Origin: Xylanimicrobium pachnodae JCM 13526 = NBRC 107786
Lineage (GTDB): Bacteria; Actinomycetota; Actinomycetes; Actinomycetales; Cellulomonadaceae
Assembly: GCA_001592145.1 (NCBI GenBank)
Contig: BCWJ01000027.1
Coordinates: 1 to 32,693 of the forward strand
Direction of reading: 5' to 3'
Length of the DNA: 32,693 nt
The notes beneath the pieces were generated by a model that had not been told where the DNA came from, searched no databases, and worked only from the letters and a program-made list of their open reading frames with translations. A program made the position numbers and the translations under genes. Numbering within the stretch: position 1 is the stretch's first letter; every line of letters starts with the position of its first letter. Positions 18,001 through 25,572 of this stretch are shown here, one piece after another.

Positions 18001-18498
18001 CTCGGCCTCTACCGGCACCTGCGCGAGCGGGTGGCGCACGCGACCGGGGCGGCCGCGCCGTGGGCCATCCTCGCGGCGGCGGCACTCGCGGTGCGTCTCG
18101 CGCAACGGGAGCTCCGCGACGAGGCGCTGGACTGCGCGCGCGACGCGGTGCGCCGGACCACGGAGTTCATGACGGTGTGGGCCGCGCGCGGCATCGACCG
18201 TCCGGTGCTCGGGGCCGTGTGCGTCGGCGCGGGCGCGGCGCTCGCCCTGGGTGCGCCGTCAGGCGTCGACACCGAGCGCGGTATCGAGCTGGTTCAGCTC
18301 GGGGTCTCGCTCGGCGCACGGCAGGATCTCGCGGCGCTGAGCCACGGGCCGGTGCTCGCGAGCCTCGAGGAGCGGTGCGGTGCGGCAGTGGTCGCGTCCG
18401 CGGCCGCGAGGGTCGCTGTCGCGGACGTCGACGCCCGGACCTCGCGGGCCCTGGAGCTGCTCGGCGACCTGGAGTTGCTCGGCGACCTGGACGCGTGA
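15073..18498 (+). CDS. AfsR/SARP-family transcriptional regulator (wHTH-BTAD-NB-ARC)
   Basis: A large signal-integrating activator. Domains in order: OmpR-type winged helix, about residues 8-95 (VGVLGPVVVIGPDGE, then LVDELWTDAAPADPRAALQ, LVSRLR and ARPGGYVLDA); bacterial transcriptional activation domain, about 100-250 (VARDLMFALTALGRGDEAARVYSRL with LGADPSPQV); NB-ARC/STAND ATPase from about 275, with Walker A GPGGLGKTRLALE near 307, Walker B MLLVLDNCEHV near 388 and GLPLAIELAAARVRTLS near 476; then a long Ala-rich helical C-terminus, probably TPR-like. The last residues repeat LELLGD twice from an 18-bp duplication (18451-18486). SARP proteins bind tandem repeats spaced 11 bp. It converges on a DrrAB-like exporter whose promoter has exactly such an array, so that operon is its best candidate target. 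Confidence 0.92.
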   Translation: MSPHPVASRVGVLGPVVVIGPDGESRPPRGERAAALLVVLALAAGRAVPVTSLVDELWTDAAPADPRAALQSLVSRLRATAGAAVVVARPGGYVLDAATDLGDAAAALRAARESLARGGGAQAARIAQEALALWRGAPGEGLGPDHADLARSLAAASDRLTDELAAVRRQAAVTLADHETVIALAAPAFAADATDEVAARDLMFALTALGRGDEAARVYSRLRHALVTELGADPSPQVTALAQEATAAVPSGEDPGPGPREAGHHGVTQPRAVARARSTASPLLGRDADLAALLSAVEQHRLVTILGPGGLGKTRLALEVAGQAPHRAAGRLEVAVAELAGVRTDDDVLLALADALGISLLASARLQDRLLAGDVREQLVERVSAAPMLLVLDNCEHVAAGAAAWAGELLTAAPGLRVLATSRAPLQLAAEQVYALAPLDAAGAGADLFLRRARAARPGAQLPREVVIRLVERLDGLPLAIELAAARVRTLSVAEIEAHLIEAQLGERFALLRGGDRSAPERHRTLEAVIAWSWDLLDPAQQALWRRVALLPDGFSAQAAAVVGGLDRGGNALAVLDDLDALVTQSIVVTSDGPEGARYAMLETVRELGLVRLEQAGEADAALDALWAWANDLAARRTGDLLGPSQVAALTELGVEHENLLYALRAAARRVRGEPRPGTSSVVRPDVVVRLFVALVGRWVLQGVEERAAQLAGAVAEALLWWRVPRDLRGVASLALVFAALARGAEGGVGAVRLLARLRRLLQADDQDPQGPTTDRRIRLVALGCLTAMGQATQDAMRVVAALRDDADPMLSALAYVTLAQDAENSGRLTESVTLAEQAYEAALLIGDVAFPSFTAMMAATGCSEAGDHASARRWSTIARAGLAQLGSPEGARDIGRQLDWVDLAAALGTGDLEAAERLCDALERSDDGDRPADVPDPAGAVAAGQRGSSDHLGRQAATGTGRAELAWARGDLDGALGLYRHLRERVAHATGAAAPWAILAAAALAVRLAQRELRDEALDCARDAVRRTTEFMTVWAARGIDRPVLGAVCVGAGAALALGAPSGVDTERGIELVQLGVSLGARQDLAALSHGPVLASLEERCGAAVVASAAARVAVADVDARTSRALELLGDLELLGDLDA

Positions 18499-18499
18499 G

Positions 18500-18533
18500 G
18501 CCGCAGGACCCGCCCGACGGCGAGTCCTGCGGC
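18500..18533. terminator. Bidirectional hairpin between convergent genes
   Basis: GCCGCAGGAC (18500-18509) pairs perfectly with GTCCTGCGGC (18524-18533) across a 14-nt loop, starting 2 nt after the regulator's stop. The symmetric stem could end transcription from both the regulator and the convergent exporter operon. Confidence 0.75.
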
Positions 18534-18545
18534 GTCGATGACGGG

Positions 18546-18590
18546 ACCGTGCGTGACAGTGCCGTGCGTGACAGGACCGTGCGTCACGCC
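18546..18590. repeat. Three 15-bp tandem repeats at the end of the permease gene
   Basis: Units ACCGTGCGTGACAGT, GCCGTGCGTGACAGG and ACCGTGCGTCACGCC follow head to tail. The first two contain TGACAG, the hexamer that is repeated in the exporter promoter. The third overlaps the permease stop codon. Confidence 0.8.
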
Positions 18591-19393
18591 TTGCGCATGT
18601 AGCCGCGCACCGCCAGCGGGGCGAACACCGCCACGACCGCCGCGGCACCCAGCAGGGCGAGGGCGACGTCGGACCCACCACCCGTGCCGGCGGCCAGAGA
18701 GCGCACGGCGGTGACGACGTGCGAGACGGGGTTGACGTTCACGAAGGCGCGCAGCCAGGTGGGCAGCGTGTCCGCGGGGACGAAGGCGTTCGACAGGAAC
18801 GTGAGCGGGAACAGGATGAGGAACGAGATGCCCTGGACCGAGGAGGCGCTGCGCGCGATGACGCCGAAGAACGCGAAGATCCAGCTCATCGACCAGGCGC
18901 ACACGATGACGAGCAGCGCGCCCGCGATCGTCCCGGTCGCGGAGGCGGGCCGCCAGCCCATGATCAGGCCCATGACGATGGTCAGCGTCGTGGCGATGAC
19001 GTAGCGCAGCACGTCGGCCATCAGTGCGCCGGCGAGGGGTGCGATGCGGGCGATGGGCAGCGAGCGGAAGCGGTCGAACACGCCCTTGTCCATGTCCTCG
19101 CGGAGCTGGACGCCGGTGACCGTCGAGGTGGTGATGACGGTCTGCACCAGGATGCCCGGGATGAGGGTCGGCAGGTAGGACGTCACGTCGCCCGCGATGG
19201 CCCCGCCGAACAGGTAGGCGAACATCAGCGTGAACAGGATCGGCTGGACGGTGACGTCGATGAGCTGTTCCGGGGTGCGGCGCACCTTGATCAGCCCGCG
19301 CCGCGCCATGGTGAGCGACTGCTGTGCGGTGGTGAGGAGGCTCGTGACCGGGTGGGCGGTCGGCAGGCCGGGGGCGGTCAGGGTGGCGGTCAT
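18584..19393 (-). CDS. ABC-2 type exporter permease (DrrB-like)
   Basis: Membrane subunit of a DrrAB-type drug or lipid exporter, 269 residues with about six membrane helices. The DrrB family features are clear: [27 protein letters not shown] at the first helix, [28 protein letters not shown] as the cytoplasmic coupling loop, and [22 protein letters not shown] with [17 protein letters not shown] near the end. The ATG overlaps the stop of the upstream ATPase gene (ATGA). It ends 85 bp from the convergent regulator. The substrate is unknown. Confidence 0.92.
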   Translation of the reverse strand: MTATLTAPGLPTAHPVTSLLTTAQQSLTMARRGLIKVRRTPEQLIDVTVQPILFTLMFAYLFGGAIAGDVTSYLPTLIPGILVQTVITTSTVTGVQLREDMDKGVFDRFRSLPIARIAPLAGALMADVLRYVIATTLTIVMGLIMGWRPASATGTIAGALLVIVCAWSMSWIFAFFGVIARSASSVQGISFLILFPLTFLSNAFVPADTLPTWLRAFVNVNPVSHVVTAVRSLAAGTGGGSDVALALLGAAAVVAVFAPLAVRGYMRKA

Positions 19394-20388
19394 GCGAGCA
19401 CCTTCTCGGGGCTGGTGGGGGTGGCGGACGCGGAGGCTTCGGCCGCGGTGGCCGTGTGGCCGGTCAGGGTGAGGAACACCTCGTCCAGCGACGGCTTGGC
19501 AAGGGCCAGCTCGAGCACCTCGACGCCCGCCTGGTGTAGCCGCACGAGCACGTCGGTGACCGGGCCGGACCGCTCGACCGGTACCGTCAGCCGGACTCCC
19601 TGGGTCAGGGGCGTGGACGCGGCCTCGTGGCCCAGGGCGTCGAGCAGGACGCCGCGGGCGCGATCGGCGTCCCCGCGCGCCACGGTGACCTGCAGGGACT
19701 GGTGGCCCACCGATGCCTTGAGCTCGTCCGCGGTGCCCTCCGCCACCACGGTGCCCCGGTCGATGACGGCGATGCGGTCGGCGAGCTGGTCGGCCTCGTC
19801 GAGGTACTGGGAGGTGAGCAGCACGGTGGAGCCGTCGGCGACCAGACGGCGCACCGTGTCCCACATCTGGTTGCGGGTGCGCGGGTCCAGGCCGGTGGTG
19901 GGCTCGTCGAGGAAGATGAGCGGCGGCTGCGAGATGAGGCTGGCCGCCAGGTCGAGGCGGCGTCGCATGCCACCCGAGAAGGACTTGAGGGGTTTGCGCG
20001 CCGCCTCGGTGAGCGCGAACTCGTCGAGCAGCGCGGCGGCCTTCCGCCGTGCGGCCCGGGGCGAGAGCCCGAGCAGGCGGCCGAAGACGACGAGGTTCTC
20101 GGTGGCCGAGAGCGTCTCGTCGACCGAGGCGTACTGGCCCGTCACGCCGATCAGGGAGCGGACCGTCTGCGGGTCGCGGACGACGTCGTGCCCGAAGATG
20201 CGGGCGGACCCGGCGTCGGGGCGCAGCAGCGTGGCCAGCATGCGGATGGTGGTGGTCTTGCCGGCCCCGTTCGGGCCGAGGACGCCGTAGACGCTGCCGG
20301 CTTCCACCGTGAGGTCCACGCCGTCGACGGCGCGGTTGCTGCCGAAGACCTTCACGAGGCCCTGGGCCTCGATGGCTGGTGTGTTCAT
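19390..20388 (-). CDS. ABC exporter ATP-binding protein (DrrA-like)
   Basis: Cytoplasmic ATPase of the DrrAB-like exporter, 332 residues. Walker [21 protein letters not shown] near residue 38, Q-loop [18 protein letters not shown], signature [17 protein letters not shown], Walker [22 protein letters not shown] and switch region [20 protein letters not shown] are all intact; the DrrA family has this Q in place of the usual switch His. A C-terminal extension of about 90 residues carries the DrrA domain ([18 protein letters not shown]). ATG 20388 is preceded by CGGAG inside a hairpin. Expression is probably controlled by the repeat array at 20412-20481. Confidence 0.94.
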   Translation of the reverse strand: MNTPAIEAQGLVKVFGSNRAVDGVDLTVEAGSVYGVLGPNGAGKTTTIRMLATLLRPDAGSARIFGHDVVRDPQTVRSLIGVTGQYASVDETLSATENLVVFGRLLGLSPRAARRKAAALLDEFALTEAARKPLKSFSGGMRRRLDLAASLISQPPLIFLDEPTTGLDPRTRNQMWDTVRRLVADGSTVLLTSQYLDEADQLADRIAVIDRGTVVAEGTADELKASVGHQSLQVTVARGDADRARGVLLDALGHEAASTPLTQGVRLTVPVERSGPVTDVLVRLHQAGVEVLELALAKPSLDEVFLTLTGHTATAAEASASATPTSPEKVLA

Positions 20389-20406
20389 GGCTCCGAGCGT
20401 GGAGCC
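20389..20406 (-). promoter_or_regulatory. Hairpin that hides the drrA-like ribosome site
   Basis: Read on the minus strand, GGCTCC, a 6-nt loop (acgctc), then GGAGCC and directly ATG. The Shine-Dalgarno GGAG is the 3' arm of a perfect 6-bp stem, so it would be masked unless the stem opens. Confidence 0.6.
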
Positions 20407-20411
20407 GGGCG

Positions 20412-20481
20412 CTGTCAGGGCCCTGTCATACGCCGCGCCGCACTGTCACGGCGCTGTCACACCGCTGTCATCGGGTTGTCA
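20412..20481 (-). promoter_or_regulatory. 11-bp-phased TGACAG direct-repeat array (candidate SARP operator)
   Basis: On the minus strand TGACAA/G occurs six times, at plus-strand intervals starting 20412, 20423, 20443, 20454, 20465 and 20476. Spacings are 11, 20, 11, 11 and 11 bp. The 20-bp gap contains a possible -10, TATGAC (20425-20430), about 11 bp after the repeat at 20443. The distal copy overlaps the ctaA stop codon. Tandem repeats at 11-bp spacing upstream of a -10 are the hallmark of SARP-activated promoters. Confidence 0.7.
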
Positions 20482-21465
20482 CCGGGGTGTCGCGGTGCCG
20501 CGGGTGCGCAGGTGCAGCGTCGCGTTCGCCGTCGCCCAGATGAGGCTGGCCGCGCCCAGCATGTGCACGCCCACGAGCAGCCCGGGCAAGCCGGTGAAGT
20601 ACTGCACGTAGCCGACCGCGCCCTGGGCGACCGTCACCGCGACGAGCACCCACGCCGCACGACGTGCCGTGGTCACCGAGGACGACGCCGGAAGGCGGTG
20701 GAGCAGCACGAGCAGCGCGGCCAGGACCGCGACGAACAGCCACACCGAGCCGGAGTGCGTCTTGGTGATGAGCAGCGGGTCGAACGCGAACCGGTACCCG
20801 ACCGTGGTGTCGCCCGAGTGCGGCCCCGAGCCCGTCACGAGCACGCCCAGCGTGACGACGGGGATCAGGAGCAGGCCCAGCACCCAGCCCGTCACGCGTA
20901 CGGCCGGGCCGGCGATCGGGACCGGTGCCGCGTCGCCCTCGCCGTGCCGGTGCAGCAGGTAGGCGGAGAACCAGACCAGCGCGGCCGAGATGGCCATGTG
21001 GACGGACACCCAGCGCGGGTCGAGCTCGAGCAGGACCACGACACCGCCGATGACGGCCTGCGCGAGCACGCCGAGCAGCGGCACGAGCCCGAGCGACCGG
21101 TAGGCGCGGGAGCGGGTGCGGTCGGTCCACACGAGCAGCAGGACGGCGATGCCGATGACGGTGAGCAACCCGGTCACCGTGCGGTTCCCGAACTCGATGA
21201 ACGAGTGGTACGTGGTCTCCGGGTGGTAGGCGGGTGTGAAGCTGCCGGGCGTGCACATCGGCCACTCGTCGCAGCCCAGGCCCGAACCCGTCAGCCGGAC
21301 CGCACCGCCGGTGAGGATGATGAACACCTGCCCGATGACGTTGGCGAGCAGCACCCAGCGGGTCCGCGGACGCGCCCGTTCGATGAGGTCCCGGCCGCGG
21401 GCGGCGAGCGTGGTCGAGGCCTTCCGGGCGGCGTCGCCGCGCGCGGGGGCGGTGGTGTCGGTCAC
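20479..21465 (-). CDS. ctaA: Heme A synthase (CtaA/COX15)
   Basis: Oxidises heme O to heme A for the aa3 cytochrome oxidase; integral membrane, about eight helices in two four-helix halves. Landmarks: TGGAVRLTGSGLGCDEWPMC (extracytoplasmic loop with the Cys pair), HSFIEFGNRTVTG (His and the Glu next to the heme site), VSVHMAISAAL, then THSGSVWLF and GLLVGVHMLGAASLIWA, giving the four heme-ligand His residues. An earlier in-frame GTG at 21474 lies inside the proposed -10 box, so if that promoter is real the start must be GTG 21465 (MTDTTAPARG). Length is then 328 residues. Mycobacteria have the same gene beside the ABC genes and suf operon. Confidence 0.93.
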   Translation of the reverse strand: MTDTTAPARGDAARKASTTLAARGRDLIERARPRTRWVLLANVIGQVFIILTGGAVRLTGSGLGCDEWPMCTPGSFTPAYHPETTYHSFIEFGNRTVTGLLTVIGIAVLLLVWTDRTRSRAYRSLGLVPLLGVLAQAVIGGVVVLLELDPRWVSVHMAISAALVWFSAYLLHRHGEGDAAPVPIAGPAVRVTGWVLGLLLIPVVTLGVLVTGSGPHSGDTTVGYRFAFDPLLITKTHSGSVWLFVAVLAALLVLLHRLPASSSVTTARRAAWVLVAVTVAQGAVGYVQYFTGLPGLLVGVHMLGAASLIWATANATLHLRTRGTATPR

Positions 21466-21472
21466 GGCGACC

Positions 21473-21478
21473 ACGCTA
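21473..21478 (-). promoter_or_regulatory. Candidate -10 box of a leaderless ctaA promoter
   Basis: TAGCGT on the minus strand is followed by seven bases and GTG 21465. It fits TANNNT at the right distance for transcription to begin on the start codon. No ribosome site is present. The -35 position (CGGAAC) is weak. Confidence 0.5.
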
Positions 21479-21535
21479 GTCCTTGCCTGGTGCGGGTTCC
21501 GCCGTGGGAGGTGTGATGTTGGCCGAGATCGTGCG

Positions 21536-22327
21536 CTACTGCCAGCGGAACAGTCGTGACGCGCCCCATGCGAGCAGCGCCGTCCAGCCCGCCAGGACGA
21601 GCACCGCGAGCGGTGGCACCCCGCTGCCGGACAGCGCCCCGCGCATCGCCTCGCCCAGCGCCCCGGACGGGAGCCAGGCGGCCACCTGGGCCAGACCGCC
21701 CGGCAGGCGGTCGGGGGGCACGAGCACCCCGCCGCCGACGATGAGCAGCACGAGGAGCAGGTTCGACAGGGCGAGCACGCCCTCGGCCCGCAGCACGCCC
21801 GCCAGGAGCAGCGCGAGGGCCGTGAACGCGGCGGTGCCGAGCAGCGCGACCCCGATCGCGGCGGGGATGCCCGCCAGGTGCGGCCGCCAGCCGAGCGCGA
21901 CGGCGACGGCGGTGAGCACGACCGCCTGCACCACCTCGACCCCCAGCACTCCCAGCACCTTGCCCGCGAGCAGGCCGCCGCGTCCGAGCGGCGTCGTGGC
22001 CATGAGGCGCAGCACCCCGTTGCGGCGGTCGAACGCGGTGGCGATCGCCTGGGAGGTGAACGCCGTCGACATGATGGCGACGGCGATGACGCCGGGGGTG
22101 GTGAAGTCGATACGGGTCGCCCCCGCCGTGTCGAGCTCGACGATGGTGGCGCGCGCGACGCCCACCAGCAGGAACAGCGGCAGCGCGATCGTCACGAGGA
22201 GCTGCTCGCCGTTGCGCAGGATCGTGCGGGACTCGAACGCGGCCTGCGCGGCGATGCGTCGCAGCGCGGGGGCCGCTGCCTGCGCGGGTGCGGCCGGTGC
22301 GGGTGTCGTCGTCGCTGGTCCGGTCAT
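21536..22327 (-). CDS. ABC-2 type transporter permease
   Basis: Six-helix permease of 263 residues. After an Ala/Pro-rich N-terminus it shows RRIAAQAAFESRTILRNGEQLLVTIALPLFLLVGV, then VAIMSTAFTSQAIATAFDRRNGVLRLMATTPLGRGGLLAGKV, the typical coupling loop (R-x-x-G-x-L-x-x-L-x-x-T-P), and a C-terminal group of helices with LVPPDRLPGGLAQVAAWLPSGALGEAMRGAL. The ATG overlaps the stop of its ATPase gene. It is an ABC-2 exporter of the type next to suf operons in mycobacteria (Rv1457c). Substrate unknown; a role in heme or lipid export is only suggested by ctaA nearby. Confidence 0.9.
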   Translation of the reverse strand: MTGPATTTPAPAAPAQAAAPALRRIAAQAAFESRTILRNGEQLLVTIALPLFLLVGVARATIVELDTAGATRIDFTTPGVIAVAIMSTAFTSQAIATAFDRRNGVLRLMATTPLGRGGLLAGKVLGVLGVEVVQAVVLTAVAVALGWRPHLAGIPAAIGVALLGTAAFTALALLLAGVLRAEGVLALSNLLLVLLIVGGGVLVPPDRLPGGLAQVAAWLPSGALGEAMRGALSGSGVPPLAVLVLAGWTALLAWGASRLFRWQ

Positions 22328-23208
22328 CGCAGGTTCCTCCCGGTCAGGTCGAGGAACACGTCCTCCAGGGTGCGCCTGCCCACGGTCACGCTCGCCCCCG
22401 ACGCGCCGTGCGCCGTCAGCCAGGCGGTCAGCGCGGCGGGGTCGAAGTGCGGCGGGGCCGTGAAGCGGGCGACAGTCTCCGCGCCGCCGTGCGCGCCGGT
22501 GGCGAGCAGCTCCGCGACCGTGCCGGAGGCGATCACCGTGCCGTGGTCGACGACGTGGACGACGTCGGCCAGCGACTCGGCCTCGTCCATGAGGTGCGTG
22601 GTCAGGACGACGGCGACGCCGTCGGACCGCAGCTCGCGGACCAGGTCCCACACCGCGTGCCGCGACTGCGGGTCCATGCCCGCGCTGGGCTCGTCCAGGA
22701 AGACCAGCTCGGGGCGTCCGACGACGGCGCAGGCGAGCGAGAGGCGCTGGCGTTGCCCGCCGGACAGGCGGCGCACCGTGGTGCGGGCGAACGAGTCGAG
22801 CCCCAACCGGTCCACGAGCTCGGCGACGGGGCGGGGGCTCGCGTACATGGCGGAGACATGCCGCAGCACCTCGAGGGCGCGGGCACCGGAGGGAAGGCCG
22901 CCGTCCTGGAGCATGACGCCGACCCGGGGGCGCAGCAGTGCGGCGTCGGCGCGCGGGTCGAGTCCCAGCACGCGCACGGTTCCGCCGTCGGGGACGCGCA
23001 GGCCCTCGCAGATCTCGATGGTGGTGGTCTTGCCCGCCCCGTTGGGACCGAGGACTGCCGTGACCGCGCCGCGCTGCGCCTCCAGGCAGAGGCCGTCGAC
23101 GACGGTGCGGCCGCCGTAGCGTTTGACGAGCCCGTGGAGGGCGAGGGCGGGGGCGTCCGGCTGGGCGGCGGGCGCGAGTGCGCCGGTGGCCGCGGCGGAG
23201 GTGCTCAC
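22324..23208 (-). CDS. ABC transporter ATP-binding protein
   Basis: ATPase partner of the permease above, 294 residues. Walker [21 protein letters not shown] near residue 57, Q-loop VGVMLQDGGLPSGARALEVLRH, signature RLSGGQRQRLSLACAVVGRP, Walker B LVFLDEPSAGMDPQSRHAVWD and switch VVLTTHLMDEAESLADVVHVV are intact. The C-terminus (RRTLEDVFLDLTGRNLR) matches CcmA-like exporters. GTG 23208 has no ribosome site, and a TAGCAT box seven bases upstream suggests a leaderless message. It diverges from sufR across 156 bp. Confidence 0.93.
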   Translation of the reverse strand: MSTSAAATGALAPAAQPDAPALALHGLVKRYGGRTVVDGLCLEAQRGAVTAVLGPNGAGKTTTIEICEGLRVPDGGTVRVLGLDPRADAALLRPRVGVMLQDGGLPSGARALEVLRHVSAMYASPRPVAELVDRLGLDSFARTTVRRLSGGQRQRLSLACAVVGRPELVFLDEPSAGMDPQSRHAVWDLVRELRSDGVAVVLTTHLMDEAESLADVVHVVDHGTVIASGTVAELLATGAHGGAETVARFTAPPHFDPAALTAWLTAHGASGASVTVGRRTLEDVFLDLTGRNLR

Positions 23209-23215
23209 GCCGGGG

Positions 23216-23221
23216 ATGCTA
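23216..23221 (-). promoter_or_regulatory. Candidate -10 box of a leaderless promoter for the ABC ATPase gene
   Basis: TAGCAT on the minus strand, seven bases, then GTG 23208. Same geometry as the ctaA and AfsR-like starts. Confidence 0.5.
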
Positions 23222-23266
23222 CGCGGCGAACCAGGGCGAATGTCGCCGTGGTGAGGTAACCCTTGC

Positions 23267-23296
23267 TTGACATCCTCGATTACGCAACGAAGATGT
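23267..23296 (+). promoter_or_regulatory. sufR promoter box and candidate SufR operator
   Basis: TTGACA at 23267-23272 is a consensus -35. Overlapping it is an inverted repeat, ACATCCTCG (23270-23278), 9-nt spacer, CGAAGATGT (23288-23296), matching at 8 of 9 positions. The -10 is uncertain: TATATC at 23301 is the best-looking box but lies 28 bp away. The local sequence is clearly AT-richer than its surroundings. A repressor on this dyad would block the -35, as expected for SufR autoregulation. Confidence 0.6.
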
Positions 23297-23364
23297 TCCC
23301 TATATCGCGGACCGTGACAGCGGGCCGCGCACCCAGCCACGACGCGACCAGGAGGGGCACCGCT

Positions 23365-24147
23365 ATGACCATGCGCGACCCCCGGCCAGGCGCCGCCGGA
23401 CCCGCGACGGTCGGCACGGCAACCGTGGGCGGGGTGGACGACTCCGCCGAGTCCACGCGCCGCCGGGTGGTCGACCTCATCGCCAGCGACGGACCCGTCA
23501 GCGCGGGCGAGCTCGCCCAGCGGCTCGGGCTGACGTCGGCGGGCGTGCGCCGGCATCTGGCCCAGCTCGAGGAGGACGGCACCATCGTGGTGCACGCCGT
23601 CCCCGGGGTGACGCCCGTGCGCCGGGGACGCCCCGCCCGCTCCTACGTGCTCGCGCCCGGCAGCCAGCCCGGGCTGCACGACGCCTACCGCGAGGTGGCC
23701 GTGCAGGCCCTGCGCCAGCTCCGTGCCGCCGGCGGCGAGAGTGCCGTCCTCGACTTCGCCACCCAGCAGATCGACGGCGTCCTGGAACGGCTCGCACCGC
23801 ACGTCACGGCGGAGGAGCCCGCGCAGCGCGCGGCACAGCTCGCGGCGGCGCTCTCGGAGGAGGGGTACGCGGCCTCCGTGCGCCCCGTGTCCGCGGCCAC
23901 GTTGGTGCCCATCGCGCAGCTGTGCCAGGGTCAGTGCCCGGTCCAGTACGTCGCGGCGGAGTTCCCCGAGCTGTGCGAGGCCGAGGCCCGCGCGTTCTCC
24001 GAGGTGCTCGGCACCCACGTCCAACGCCTGGCCACCATCGCGGGCGGCGCGCACGCCTGCGTGACGAACGTCCCACTGGGCTCGGCCTCGATCGCGAGCA
24101 CGGCCCAGACCACCAGCACGGCGCAGATCCCGGAAGGAACACGATGA
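23365..24147 (+). CDS. sufR: Fe-S-sensing repressor SufR
   Basis: Transcriptional repressor of the suf operon that loses DNA binding when its Fe-S cluster is damaged. The N-terminal winged helix is clear, about residues 30-90 ([51 protein letters not shown]). C-terminal cysteines C187, C191, C204 and C232 give a C191-x12-C204-x27-C232 pattern like the three ligands I recall for mycobacterial SufR (Rv1460), with His218 where cyanobacterial SufR has its third cysteine; C187 is extra. I chose ATG 23365, with GGAGGGG 7 nt upstream; an in-frame ATG about 100 nt earlier falls within the promoter. The stop overlaps the sufB start (ATGA). Confidence 0.93.
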   Translation: MTMRDPRPGAAGPATVGTATVGGVDDSAESTRRRVVDLIASDGPVSAGELAQRLGLTSAGVRRHLAQLEEDGTIVVHAVPGVTPVRRGRPARSYVLAPGSQPGLHDAYREVAVQALRQLRAAGGESAVLDFATQQIDGVLERLAPHVTAEEPAQRAAQLAAALSEEGYAASVRPVSAATLVPIAQLCQGQCPVQYVAAEFPELCEAEARAFSEVLGTHVQRLATIAGGAHACVTNVPLGSASIASTAQTTSTAQIPEGTR

Positions 24148-25571
24148 CTGCACCCACCGAGCAGCGCACCGACGAGGAGATCATCGCCTCGATCGGTTCG
24201 TACGAGTACGGCTGGCACGACAACGACACGGCGGGAGCCACCGCGCAGCGTGGCCTCTCCGAGGCGGTCGTGCGCAACATCTCGGCCCTCAAGAACGAGC
24301 CCGAGTGGATGCTCAACCAGCGCCTGCGGGCACTGCGCCTCTTCGGCAAGAAGCCCATGCCGAACTGGGGTGCCGACCTGTCCGGCATCGACTTCGACCA
24401 CATCAAGTACTTCGTGCGGTCCACCGAGAAGCAGGCCACGAGCTGGGAGGACCTGCCCGAGGACATCAAGCTGACGTACGACCGCATCGGCATCCCGGAC
24501 GCGGAGAAGCAGCGCCTCGTCGCCGGCGTCGCGGCGCAGTACGAGTCCGAGGTCGTCTACCACCAGATCCGTGAGGACCTGGAGGCGCAGGGCGTCATCT
24601 TCGTCGACACCGACACGGGCCTGCGGGACTACCCGGAGCTGTTCCAGGAGTACTTCGGCACGGTCATCCCCGCCGGTGACAACAAGTTCGCCGCGCTGAA
24701 CTCGGCCGTGTGGTCGGGCGGGTCGTTCGTCTACGTCCCCCCGGGCGTGCACGTCGAGATCCCGCTCCAGGCCTACTTCCGCATCAACACGGAGAACATG
24801 GGCCAGTTCGAGCGAACGCTGATCATCGCCGACGAGGGCTCGTACGTGCACTACGTCGAGGGCTGCACCGCCCCGATCTACACGTCCGACTCGCTGCACA
24901 GCGCCGTCGTCGAGATCATCGTCAAGAAGAACGCCCGCGTGCGGTACACGACCATCCAGAACTGGTCGAACAACGTGTACAACCTGGTGACCAAGCGCGC
25001 CACGGCGGCCGAGGGCGCCACCATGGAGTGGGTCGACGGCAACATCGGCTCCAAGGTGACCATGAAGTACCCGTCGATCTACCTGCTCGGCGAGCACTCT
25101 AAGGGCGAGACCCTCTCGATCGCGTTCGCCGGCGAGGGCCAGCACCAGGACGCCGGGTCGAAGATGGTGCACGCCGCGCCGAACACGTCCTCCTCGATCA
25201 TCTCGAAGTCGGTGGCGCGCGGCGGCGGACGCACCTCCTACCGCGGCCTCGTCCAGATCCTCGAGGGCGCCTCGCACTCCGCGTCCAACGTGCTGTGCGA
25301 CGCGCTGCTGGTCGACCAGATCTCGCGCTCCGACACGTACCCGTACGTCGACGTCCGCGAGGACGACGTGTCGATGGGCCACGAGGCCACCGTGTCCCGC
25401 GTGAGCGAGGACCAGCTGTTCTACCTGATGTCCCGAGGCATGCCCGAGACGGAAGCCATGGCCATGATCGTGCGCGGGTTCGTCGAGCCCATCGCCCGCG
25501 AGCTGCCCATGGAGTACGCGCTCGAGCTCAACCGCCTCATCGAGCTGCAGATGGAAGGGTCCGTCGGCTGA
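24144..25571 (+). CDS. sufB: Fe-S cluster scaffold protein SufB
   Basis: Scaffold subunit of the SufBC2D complex on which Fe-S clusters are assembled. Family landmarks: [73 protein letters not shown] (Cys near residue 247) and the C-terminal [22 protein letters not shown] with IVRGF. Length 475 is the usual intein-free size, unlike the M. tuberculosis gene, which carries an intein. ATG 24144 has GGAAGGAA upstream and overlaps the sufR stop, so repressor and scaffold are translated together. Confidence 0.98.
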   Translation: MTAPTEQRTDEEIIASIGSYEYGWHDNDTAGATAQRGLSEAVVRNISALKNEPEWMLNQRLRALRLFGKKPMPNWGADLSGIDFDHIKYFVRSTEKQATSWEDLPEDIKLTYDRIGIPDAEKQRLVAGVAAQYESEVVYHQIREDLEAQGVIFVDTDTGLRDYPELFQEYFGTVIPAGDNKFAALNSAVWSGGSFVYVPPGVHVEIPLQAYFRINTENMGQFERTLIIADEGSYVHYVEGCTAPIYTSDSLHSAVVEIIVKKNARVRYTTIQNWSNNVYNLVTKRATAAEGATMEWVDGNIGSKVTMKYPSIYLLGEHSKGETLSIAFAGEGQHQDAGSKMVHAAPNTSSSIISKSVARGGGRTSYRGLVQILEGASHSASNVLCDALLVDQISRSDTYPYVDVREDDVSMGHEATVSRVSEDQLFYLMSRGMPETEAMAMIVRGFVEPIARELPMEYALELNRLIELQMEGSVG

Positions 25572-25572
25572 T

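Noticed and set aside
24144-25571. Intein in sufB, as found in Mycobacterium tuberculosis
   Set aside because: The protein is 475 residues with uninterrupted family motifs; there is no inserted block.
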